This document shows positions 34,027 to 46,000 of a DNA stretch of 64,000 nucleotides, in pieces. Source of the DNA: Strongylocentrotus droebachiensis (lineage: Eukaryota > Echinodermata > Echinoidea > Camarodonta > Strongylocentrotidae); NCBI GenBank assembly GCA_035222895.1, contig JAVYIG010007486.1:1-64000 (forward strand). Direction: 5' to 3'. Below the pieces are notes generated by a model. It had not been told where the DNA came from, did no database searches, and saw only the letters and a list, made by a program, of their open reading frames with translations. How positions within the stretch are numbered: position 1 is the stretch's first letter; the number at the start of each line of letters is the position of its first letter. The position numbers and the translations under genes were made by a program.

Positions 34027-37000
34027 CTGAGTTAAGAAATGGTACATTTTAAGTCACGTTTTGACCATTTATGAGTACATTTCGTACATGGACGTGGTGT
34101 CGTTATATAGATATCCCTCCTATCCACCTCTTCACAGATAATGAAACAAAAAATAGATTCTGTTTTAAAGTGGTAAATTCATATTACCATGACATTTTAA
34201 AGGCATTGTTTAACGATACCAAGTCTGAGGTGCATGACCCTACGTGTTATCAGCGTCTGTGATATGGTGTAATATTGAAGCCCTAAACAAATTGCGCTTC
34301 AAAATGATAATGAAGTGCCTCAAAAAAGTAAAATTCTTTGAGTGTCTCGGTTTTACCATACTCATTTCCCCCAATAGACTGTTGTGTTGAAATTTCGAAT
34401 TCCAATCATACATTTCTTTATAATCAGACGGGCGATCGGCTTGTAAACGTCATGGGATTCCTGACTGACCTAAAGGTTCATAATTATGATTGTAGCTTGA
34501 GCTAAATCCAGGATTTTGTTTAAAATCTCATAGATACTCAATCCTGATAAGGAAGAAAGCAATTAGAGGCCTTTTAGTGGGCTTCCTGTTTAAGCTTGTT
34601 GAGGTTAATATCTTCCATTTTTTTAAGTGTGATATTGCAAGAAATCTTTCTCGAAAGACAAACATGTATGATATGAACACAATTAATGGTTAAATACTCA
34701 AGTCATTGTTATAATATTATCATATAAATTATAATCATGATGATTAGAGCAGTCCATACAGTTATATATGTTTTGAATATCTTATCGGGTTGCACCCAGG
34801 TAGAATATTAGTTGATTTTAGTACTCTAAAACATGAAATAATTGACCTAATAATCATGTTTACAATGTTGAACTTGAGTTGGTACTCTCCAGAAAATTCT
34901 AAACCTTATTACTTATAATGATGGTAATGAGGATAATACCGAAACGATATAATTGCAATAAGCCTAATGTCGTCTTCCATTTTTTCAGCAAAAATATTTT
35001 ATGAGCAACCACCTCTTTCTTGTTAAAAACTACCAGACGTAAAAAAAAACGACAAACATAAATTTACCATGATGGGAAAAAAACACTTCGGCTAAATAAG
35101 AATAGATGTGGGAAATTGTAGATATAAGTTTAATCCGATGTGGGAAAAAACGATGATTTTGATACGGAATTAATCATCTCACCTTGTATATTTTCGGCGA
35201 TATTTGATTCTGTTGCTACCGGAGTCAGGTTTGACGCTTCCGCTGAAGTTGAAAGCGGGGTTGTTATTGGGTTTGTTGGCGAAGTTTTTGACAGAGTTGT
35301 TGGTAGGGTTGTTGGTTGGGCTGTTGGAGAGGCTCTTGTTGAGGTTCTTGGTGAGGCTGTTGGTGGGGATGTTGGTTCGGTTGTTGGTTGGGTTGTTGGA
35401 GAGGTTGTTGGTTGGGTTGTTGGTTGGGTTGTTGGTTGGGTTGCTGGTTGGGTTGTTGGATATGTTGTTAGATAGGTTGTTGGTTGGGTTGTTGGTTGGG
35501 TTGTTGGTTGGGTTGTTGGATAGGTTATTGGATAGGTTGTTGGTTTGGTTGTTGGTTGGGTTGTTGGTTGGGTTGTTGGTTGGGTTGTTGGAGAGGTTGT
35601 TGGTTGGGTTGTTGGTTGGGTTGTTGGTTGGGTTGTTGGGGAGGTTGTTGGTGGGGTTGTTGGTTGGGTTGTTGGTTAGGTTGTTGGTTGGGTTGTTGGA
35701 TAGGTTGTTGGAGAGGTTGTTGGTGGGGTTGTTGGTTGTGTTGTTGGTTGGGTTGTTGGATAGGTTGTTGGATAGGTTGTTGGTTGGGTTGTTGGGTTGT
35801 TGGTTGGGTTGTTGGTTGGGTTGTTGGTTGGGTTGTTGGTTGGGTTGTTGGTTGGGTTGTTGGGGAGGTTGTTGGTTGGGTTGTTGGTGGGGTTGTTGGT
35901 TGGGTTGTTGGTTGGGTTGTTGGTTGGGTTGTTGGAGAGGTTGTTGGAGAGGTTGTTGGTGGGGTTGTTGGTTGTGTTGTTGGTTGGGTTGTTGGTTGGG
36001 TTGTTGGTTGGGTTGTTGGATAGGTTGTTGGATAGGTTGTTGGTTGGGTTGTTGGTTGGGTTGTTGGTTGGGTTGTTGGTTGGGTTGTTGGTTGGGTTGT
36101 TGGTTGGGTTGTTGGTTGGGTTGTTGGTTGGGTTGTTGGGGAGGTTGTTGGTGGGGTTGTTGGTTGGGTTGTTGGTGGGGTTGTTGGTTGGGTTGTTGGT
36201 TGGGTTGTTGGCGAGGCTGTTGGTAGGGTTGTTGGAGAGGCTGTTGATGTGGTTGTTGTAGAGGTCGTTAGTTGGTTTGTTGGAGAGGTTGGTAGGGATG
36301 TAGGCGAGGCTGTTGATGTGGTTGTTGGCGAGGCTGTTGATGTGGTTCTCGGCGAGGCTGTTGGTGAGGTTGTTGGAGAGGTTGTTGGTGGGGTTGTTGG
36401 CGAGGCTGTTGATGTGGTTCTCGGCGAGGCTGTTGGTTGGGTTGTTGGAGAGGTTGTTGGTTGAGATTTTGGCGACGTTGTCGATGTGGTTGTTACAGAG
36501 GTTGTTCGAGAGCTTGTTGGTTGGGTTGTTGGAAAGGTTGGTGGTGGGGTTGTTGGCGAGGCTGTTGGTGGGGTTCTTGGCGAGGCTCTTGATGTGGTTG
36601 TTGTAGAGGTCGTTGGTTGGTTTGTTGGAGAGGTTGTTGGTGGGGTTGTTGGCGAGGCTGTTGATGTGGTTTTTGGCGAGGCTGTTGATGGGGTCGTTGG
36701 AGAGGTCGTTGGCGTGGTTGTTAGTGAGGTTGTTGGCGAGGTTGTTGAGGTTTTTTGGGGTGTAGTTTTTGGCGAGGCTGTTGGTGAAGTATTACAAGAA
36801 GTTACACAAATTACAAAAAAATGATCATCACATTGAAAAGATTTTTCGAAATTCCCGTTGTGTAAAATGTTCCCGAAAGACACCTTTATATAATTCTAAT
36901 ATCCATTCAATTTATTTTTTCTGGTCATTTTTTGACGATTGCCTAACCTTCAAATGACGGATTTGTGAAAAGTGCAACAAAAACTGTATATATATTGTAA

Positions 37001-40000
37001 TCAATTTTACATGTAGTCGGTTTTATGAAATGTATGAAACTCACCTGGTATTTTTGCATTGAGCAATGCCTGAAAACCTCTGAATCTGATTACTTCATTA
37101 CTGGCGAATCTAATCCATAGGTAAGATCCAATTGATGTAATGTTTTCTGGGATAGACCATCCCGACAGAGACGCCCTCAATGTTGACCTCGAGAAATCCG
37201 ATGTCCATCCTTCATAGATGTATACGAAGTCTGAATTCTCCTCAGTTTCGAAACGGCGAAAAAGAAGATGGACTCGGAAGCCTGTAGTCGCTATCGCTTG
37301 AAGGGCGATGTCGATATTATTGTCATAGTATCCAGGGACGCTTGGAATAGATACGTATTCCGTTTCAATCGTATCCAACATTATAACTGTAGTTTCGATA
37401 ACAGACGAATAAAAGTGAAAATAAAATATGAAAACATATTTAGGAATATCACCATTCTCCTTAAATTACAAGATATAATGTCTGCTCCCCAGTATTTGTT
37501 TGACATATATTACCTAATCCTGCATTTATTCGGAGAAGTATATTCACTTAAAGATCGGGTGACATCCGAATATAGGTTGGTTCATGTTGATATGCAGGTC
37601 TGCATACAACTCATATTTTGTTGTCAAAACATCTAAATATATTTCATCGATTTTTAGATGTTTAAAACAAAAAATCAGACCTGCTAAGCTCTACCCTTGA
37701 AAAATGCTCCAGGTCTCGTTCATCTTGTGACACCATCTGTCGATCATTAGTAAGCTCACAAGAGACAGTGGTATGTAGTTTCACCAGAGCTGACCACCTG
37801 TTTAATACAATAGACCATACAATACCAACATAGGAGTTGCTATGTTAGACGTGCGCCAGAAAAGAAAGGTAATTTGGGGGTTTTGTATGAAAGAATGCAA
37901 TTCTTTTGTGAGCATGAGCTGAGCTGGGGGAAGTTACCTACCACTGTTTCTTGTTAGCTCACTAATGGTTGACAGATGATGTCACAAGATAAATGCAATC
38001 TGGAGATTTCTTTAGGGTGGAGCTTAGCAGGTCTGTGCAAATTATTTCAACAACAAACAAACAAAATCAAAAATCTATGAAATTAATTTTTAGATGTTTG
38101 AATAACAAAATATGAGTTGTATACAACCCTGTACATCAACATGAATCAACTTATATTTGGATGTCAACCGACATTTACACCATTGGTGTCACACTTGTTC
38201 AAAGGTCACTAAAACGTTCCATTATCGCAGTATGCAGATGCAGGTTATTGTCTTTTTGTCATGTTGGTGGAGGAAAGTTTGGCAAAGGAAAACAACAATT
38301 CCTGTTGAAAATTAAAAAATGTACCGACGGATCACAAAATATATTCAGAATTGTAACACCCTCTTGGAAAACAAATTTATTAATAAATTATCCAATTCTA
38401 AGGTAGAAAATTTCAAACTTTTACACAAAATATTATTTCACAAATAAAACTGCAATGCACAACTTTTATTAAACAGTCTTAATACATTTTTGCAATAAAT
38501 TGCATGATTTATTCAGATAACTCACCAGTTGTCTCTACGGTCGTTAACACGGCTTTGAAACCTGTGTAGGAGTAGGAGGAAAAATAGCTATTATCACTGG
38601 TAAAGCGAATCCAGAGGTAAGCTCCAATCGTGGTGACATCCCTTGGAGCAGATCGTCCAGAAAGAGTGTCCCTTGGATCTGAAGACCGGTACTCTGATGT
38701 CTTTCCGTCGTAGACATATACGAAATCTCTGCCAGACTCTGTGTTGAATTCGATGAAGTGGACCATAATACGGTATCCCAAAGGAGCCCTCGCATGCCAC
38801 ACAATGTCAATGTTGCTATCATACCGGGTAGGAAAGTTTGGTGACGTGAGTTGTTTTGTTTCATTTGCCTGTAAAATGATAACTGTAAAAAAGCGAATAA
38901 TCATTTATTTTTCGCAAAGCATTCAGTTTTTATATTTTCACAGTAGTAAAATGAAAATATACTATACTGGTCCTGATACAGAGTATAACATTATAACTCT
39001 GCATGTAGCCGAGTCGGCATGATAATGCGCTAAATCATTCAGGGAATTTCTTCCTTCCAGGTACCCATTTACTTCACCTCGGTGGAAAGTATCATAATGT
39101 AGATTTTCTTGTACAAGGACGTTCAGACATTTACATTCACTAATCAAGTCTAGGCGCTTTCTCTGTATACAGATGCGACCCCTGAAGCAGGGTTTAATGG
39201 GCCAAAAAAAGGTTTCGGATTCGTCCGCAAATAGACTATCGATTCGTAGTCGAGTGGTGTATTAAAGCTCTTGAACTGAAATGCTAAGGACAATCTCCAT
39301 AACTATAAAGTAAATTACATACAGAACATGTGCCAGATCTTTGCGGATCAGTCATTATCTGTACGGACCTATCGTTCATTGGTTTCTGTGGCATAATTTC
39401 TGTTTGAACTGAACATTCAGTTTGGCAGAAACAACAAATCTACCGACGGACCTACAAACATTTAAGCGGAAATTAAATGTTATTAATAAATTATTAAATT
39501 CTGAGGTTGAATATTCTTTAGCATTCACATAAACTATTGTTTCATTGAAGTATTAACTGAAGTAACTGAAGTTCAATACTTCATTCAGTGTCAATAAAAA
39601 TGTGAAATTAAATCGCACGTTTTATTTAGATTCATATAGAGGCATTCATGGAATTAAGTTGTTTTGATAAGGACTTTGTTTTAAGAGTTATGATACAAAC
39701 CTTGTGACGCATGCTACTTACCGGTTGTCTCAACGGTTGTAAGCATGGCCTTGAAACCTGTGTAGTAGCTGTTGTTCATATCATCACTGGTAAATCGAAG
39801 CCAAAGGTAAGCTCCAACCGTGGTGATATTCCTTGGGACAGGTCGTCCGGATAGGGTTTCCCTCAGACCTGCAGACCGGTACTCTGATGTCTTTCCGTCG
39901 TAGAGATAAACGAGATCCCTTTCAGACTCTGTATAGAATTCGGAGAAGTGGACCATGATGCGATATCCCGAAGGAGCCCTCAAATACCATACCACGTCGA

Positions 40001-43000
40001 TGTTGTTGTCATAGCCTGACGGGAAGTTTGGTGACGTGAGGCTTTGTGTCTCATTTGCCTGTAAAATGATAACTGTAACAAAAAAGAAATGCTGCTTAAT
40101 AAGTATCGGATTGCATGGTGACGTAGATATACAGTAGGCTTGCGGATGCACCAAGTGAGAGAGAGAGAGGGAGGCTTGAGGAGTCCTGAAAAGGACTCTT
40201 TCTTGAGGGTGTGTACTGTGTAGACCTGAAAAGGACTGTTGGTGTAGTCTTGAAAAAGACTGTTGGTTATCTTTCTTAGCTTATAATTCTAAGGAGAACT
40301 ATAGCGCCGATTGGAGAGGATGGGTAGCTGGAGTGGCTCGACGTTTCGAACATGTTGACTATCCGTCGTCAGGAGTGGAGAATAGCTGGCGTGCGTGAGC
40401 TTATAGCCAACATCTTCATAGAGCACTTCGAAACAACGGCACTCCAGACTCTCTCACAACGCCCCTCTCTCTGGCTCCGATATGTCGACGATACATTCGT
40501 CATCTGGCCGCATAGCAGACGTGACTTAGACCACTTCCTCGTCCACATCAACCAGCATCACCCGAGCATCAAATTCATCATGGAGACCGAGCAAAACAAC
40601 AGCATCCCTTTCCTAGACGTCCTCGTTACCAAATCGCCATCCGGCAAGCCCGCTCACCAAGTCTACAGGAAACCCACGCACACCGATAGATATCTTCACT
40701 ACAGATCCTTCCACCATCCATCCGTACTACAATCAGTCCCCAACACCCTCATCCGCCGAGCCCATCAACTCAGCGATGCCGACCATCTCGACCAGGAAAT
40801 TCAGCATGTCACCACAGCCCTAACTACCATCAATAAATACCCAAGACAAAACATCAAGTCCAGGACTCCCGCCCGCAAGCCCGCAGCCAACACCATCCCA
40901 GAAGAGAACCAACCCGCAGCCACACCACCGAAACAAACTGTTTTTCTACCCTATATAGGTTAAGCCTCTCACAAGATTCAACGTATCCTTCAAACAGCAG
41001 ACATCCAAGACCGGCACAGTTCATCCAACAAACTCCATTCGATACTCCACTCCCACAAAGACAAGCATCCAAGAAACCTGGAATCTACAAGATACCATGC
41101 GAATGTGGAAAAGTCTATGATTGGTGAAACGGGGAGAAATCGGGAAACAAGACTCAAGGAGCACAGAACCAGCTTCAGACTCAGCGATTGGGAACAGTCA
41201 TCTCATCTCCATAATGAAGCACTGGCATACACGCCGAATCCGAGAAGCCATCCAAATTCATCAAACAACACCGTACCCCAAGACTCAGGATTATACATCA
41301 ACGACATCTGGAAACCCCTCATCCACAAGTACCGGTCACACCTCCACCACCACCTCCACTACCGCCTTCACCTCCCCCGCAGACACCCGTACATCAACCA
41401 ACGCCATGATTTAACTGAAGTTCAACACTTCATTCAGTGTCAATAAAAAATGTGAAATTAAATCGCACGTTTTATTCAGATTCATATAGAGGCATTCATT
41501 GAACTATGTTATTTAAAAAAGACATTGGTTTTAAGAGTTATGATACAAGCCTTGTGACGCATGCTACTTACCGGTTGTCTCAACGGTTGTAAGCATGGCC
41601 TTGAAACCTGTGTAGTAGCTGTTGTTCATATCATCACTGGTAAATCGAAGCCAAAGGTAAGCTCCAACCGTGGTGATATTCCTTGAAACAGATGTCCCAG
41701 AAAGAGTTTCCCTCAGACCTGCAGACCGGTACTCTGATGTCTTTCCGCCGTAGAGATAAACGAGATCCCGTTCAGACTCTGTATAGAATTCGGAGAAGTG
41801 GACCATGATGCAATATCCCGAAGGAGCCCTCACATGCCATACCACGTCGATGTTGTTATTGTAGCCTGAAGGAAAGTTTGGTGAGGTGAGGATTTGTGTC
41901 TCATTTGTCTGTAAAATTATCACTGTAATAAAAAAAGAATGATAATTAGTTTCCGAAAAATTATCAGCTTCATGTTTTCAAATTTGTACAATCACGCGAT
42001 GTTAATCAGAGCAATGTATTTTCCTATGATATTTAAAAGAGAATATTGTTGTCCGCCGCAATGCCTAGTAATTTTGAATTTAACCACTTCTGATTTTTCC
42101 CTTCACACATTTACCTGTGTAAACTTCAGGTAACTTGTGTTTTATATCTGTTTGAAAAATTCTCTGTACGGCCATGCATTATGGCACAAGGCATGGGCAC
42201 ACAGAGAATTTGTTCATATTGGGGACCGGGGTAAAATGCAATGAATTATTGAAAATGTATTGCATTTTTTGTTTGGGGTGGACTGCCCCCTACCCTAGCC
42301 CCCGCTGCGTACAGTCATGGTTCAGTGACAAAGCAATGGCCTCGTAACTGTGAGGCCCCAGGATCAAACCGTGTCGATATGCTATATTAGTGCCCTTTTG
42401 TGGGGCATTAATCCTCATTACTGTCATTTATGACTTAAGGGCGTAGGTCCCCTAGTTGATAAGCATATAAGCATACACATGCTTTAGCAGTCACGCAAAA
42501 CAAATACTGGCAAATTATTATTCAATAAAATCTGAGAACGTATATTAGACATCACTTACCGCGTGATATAAGTATAAACATAGGAAATGGTAGAGTACAA
42601 ATGTCTGACAATGTCAAAAACTTAGGTATTTTCTTTCAATCTTCAATGTCCATGTCTAAACAAATTACTGCTTTGTGTAAATCGCTTAACTTTCATTTGT
42701 ACAATATTTCTAGAATCAAGAATCTGTTGACCTCTGATGCGTGCCATCATGTCGTAAGATCATTACTCCTCAGTAGAATAGACTATGCCAACTCTCTTCT
42801 TTTGAATGCTAATGTGACAGACATTCAAAGATTACAACGAATCCAAAATCGTGCTGCCCGGGTTGTTTTGGGAGGGAGCAGGTATGAATCAGCATCTCCT
42901 CTACTTAAGCAATTACACTGGTTAACCGTACATAACAGAATCATATACAAAGTTTCCCTAATTGTCTACCAATGTTTGAATAATTGTGCACCAATGTATC

Positions 43001-46000
43001 TGTCTGTGCTTCTACATACTCCTCCTAGACTTCAATACAACCTCCGATCTTCTAACGACCCCACGCTCCTCCGATTACCACGTATCAATTCAAGATCGGG
43101 GGAGTGTAGTTTCTTTTATTATGGCCCCAAAATTTGGAATACCCTCCCTTTCGACCTCCGTACCTCTCCCTCAGTTGAAATTTTCAAGAAAAAACTAAAA
43201 ACGTACCTCTTCAATAAGTAAATTGTAATTCTAATATTTTTGTTTGTTATTATAATTACTCTTTTATACATGTATTATCTTGTGTTTACTATGTCATTAT
43301 CTCTGTAAAGCGCTTCGAGCAATTCGTTGGATGTTGCGCTATATAAAAGACAATTGTATGTATGTATGTATGTATTATTATCAAGAACTATTAGGAATAA
43401 ATCATTTTTAAAATAATTCCATAAATTGGGGTAAAAGAAAAATATTCCAACTATATGAGCGACAGAGCATAATATTGAATATCGTAGGACCAAAATAATG
43501 AGAAAAAAACAAGGAAGAAGCGTTAAAAATAAATGTTTCTCATCAGAAACGACTCAGACCTTAGTTAACATGATGAAGAAAAAAATGAGATATTGTTAAC
43601 CATAACATACTTTAAAAATCGTGATTTGAAATTTCTCATAATTGCCAGTTCTTGTATTTTATTGCATGTTATTATTTTCACACCTATAAATATTATTATA
43701 GGGTCGTATGTTGATAAATGAGATCTTTATTAAGCTCACCAGGTATCACAGCATGAAGTAGGGCCCGGTAGCCTGTATACCCATACATTCCATCACTAGT
43801 GAATTGAATCCAGAGATGTGAACCGATCGAGGTAATGTTGTCTGGGATGGATGGTCCAAATAGAGACGCCTTCCTAGTTGACCTGGAATAATCCGATGTC
43901 CACCCATCGCACACAGTTACGGTGTCGTTATTCTCCCCGGTGGTGAAATTGCTAAAACGAAGCGAAACTCGGTGTCCCGCAGGAGCTCTCACATACCATA
44001 TCGTGTCGATATTATTCTCATATGGCTCAGGATAATTTGGGGATGTAAGAACTTCTGTCTCTTCCGTATTTAAAATAATAGCTGTGTTATAACAATAGAC
44101 AAAACTACATTATTGATGATTACTGGAAAAATTCTAAACTTGCGTTAATAGTATTGCGAGGCATGTATACGTGTTAAAGAAACAGTTGGTTTTAAGAGTC
44201 TGCAAAGCGGTACGTTTGCCTTGTTTTTTGTATGTCTTCCTGTTGTACCACTTAATTTATACTTAATTATTTATATAGTTTGGGGACAAGCCTTTGATAT
44301 GCCTTTGGCCTTTGTTTGTCCCCCCACATTTTGATTCTTCTGTTCTGTTGTGTTATTTGTTTGAATTGACTTTGTTTTGTAAATGTTTGTTATTGTGATT
44401 TTTATCAGAATGTGAAAATAAAATAAATTGAAATTGAGAATTGAAGTCAATTACCCGACGATGCTTGAATTATGATATCACCTGCTGAAGAGAGCTGTTT
44501 TTATTGTTTTCTAGAAAATATTTATTTGAAGGATTTTCGTGAGTTCAGAACAAGAATTGTGTTTACTTTCCGTCCAAGCCTATCTGCACTAGTTTTGCTC
44601 AGGAGGGATTATACCTCCCTGCATGGTCACTGACAGGTGGTTATCTCATCAAATCAGCTCTCAATTAACTTTTGAAAAAGGGGACCATGGGGGACCAACA
44701 GTCACCGCTTAGGCATTGTTTGCTATATAGAGGGCGCAAGTAGCTATAAGTAGTGCAGTGGGGCTTTAAAGTGCATGCGTCAACGCCCTTCTGGCCCCAG
44801 AAAGAAACTTTATTGTCGCCAGTATGTGTATTATTGTTTTTTAATCGTTATACATTATCAATATTATTATTAATATAATTTTCATTATGATTACTGTTAT
44901 TATGAGAACCTTTATCGATATTATTTTTAATGTTATGTTTAGTATCATTATTATGATTATCATTAGTATTAGTAATAAAAGTAGTAACATTAGTACCATT
45001 AGTAGTATTGACTGTATTTGCATTATACTAGGATCCATATTTTTCAGAAAGAACTATATAATTATTTTTCTTTGATAATCAATGTAAAATTATCAACTGG
45101 CTCCAATGTTTATACTTAGACTACGCAGAATCACATTAAAAATGTTTGCTTGATCTTCTTTGAACTGATTAATTTTTTTACAATAGCCTTATTTTGTGGG
45201 TAGTTGTTATCTCATACACTCAACTTGGTAAACATAATATATATCTCACCTCGTAACTCAGCACTTAGCAAGGCCTGGAAGCCTCTATACCTAATCCGAT
45301 TATCACTGGTAAATCGAACCCAAAGATAGGATCCTTGTGATGTAAGGTTGGCTAGGTTAGACCATCCAGACAAAGACGCCCTCCAAGTAGACCTCGAGTT
45401 TTCCAATGTCCATCCTTCGTGTACAGCTACAACGTCGGTATTTTTCTCGGTGGAAAAATAGGTAAAACGAATCCTGACTCTGTATCCTGCGGGAGCGACT
45501 ACCTGCCATATTGCGTCGATATTATCATCGTATGCTTCGGGATAGTTGGGTGAATCGAGAACTTTCGCTCCTTCCGTATTCAAAATTATAGCTGCAACAT
45601 CAAGGGATTTGGATGAAAGTATATTTACATTTGCGTTTAAAGGTACTATTTCCCATTTGCAGGCTAAAAAATGAAAGTGGGAAAATAACGACTATTAGTT
45701 GTCGAATCGACTTAGGAGCTATATTGAGCCAGTAAGTAATAGTCTGATTTTATATTGATTTTGAATGGTCGTACATTTTATGCTGCGCAGAGATTCAATC
45801 AGTTTAATTTTGGCCATTACAAGAAGTGGGTTATTGATGTAGAAAAATGCTCATGTACCCTTAACAGCTCATGTATGTTATTACCAAAGAAGAAAACAAG
45901 CCAGTCAGTCACTCAATAGTGTCTGACAGTGAATTCTAGCAACTAAACGGGTTTCCTTGCATAATTTGAATAGTAGGACACTGCTAACGTCTAAATTTGA

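Larger units (their letters stand above)
39540..41940 (-). repeat. Segmental duplication carrying CUB exons 4 and 5
   Basis: About 530 bp at 39,545-40,090 and 41,410-41,940 align over exon and 3' intron flank (TTCATTCAGTGTCAATAAAA, GAAATTAAATCGCACGTTTT, GTGACGCATGCTACTTACCGG). The Penelope-like remnant lies exactly between the two units. Confidence 0.8.

Noticed and set aside
34437-34480. Possible extra tail exon (ESHDVYKPIA) of the CUB gene
   Set aside because: An acceptor-like CTTTAG is present, but no donor yields a phase compatible with either neighbour.
35140-36824. Long plus-strand frames encoding LLVGLLVGLL, GCWLGCWLGCW or VVGWVVG repeats
   Set aside because: They are alternative readings of the 12-bp minisatellite. 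The minus-strand Thr/Pro frame is supported by splice sites and continuous phase with the CUB exons.
44841-45075. Ile/Met-rich frames resembling membrane segments on both strands
   Set aside because: They arise from ATT/ATG simple sequence.
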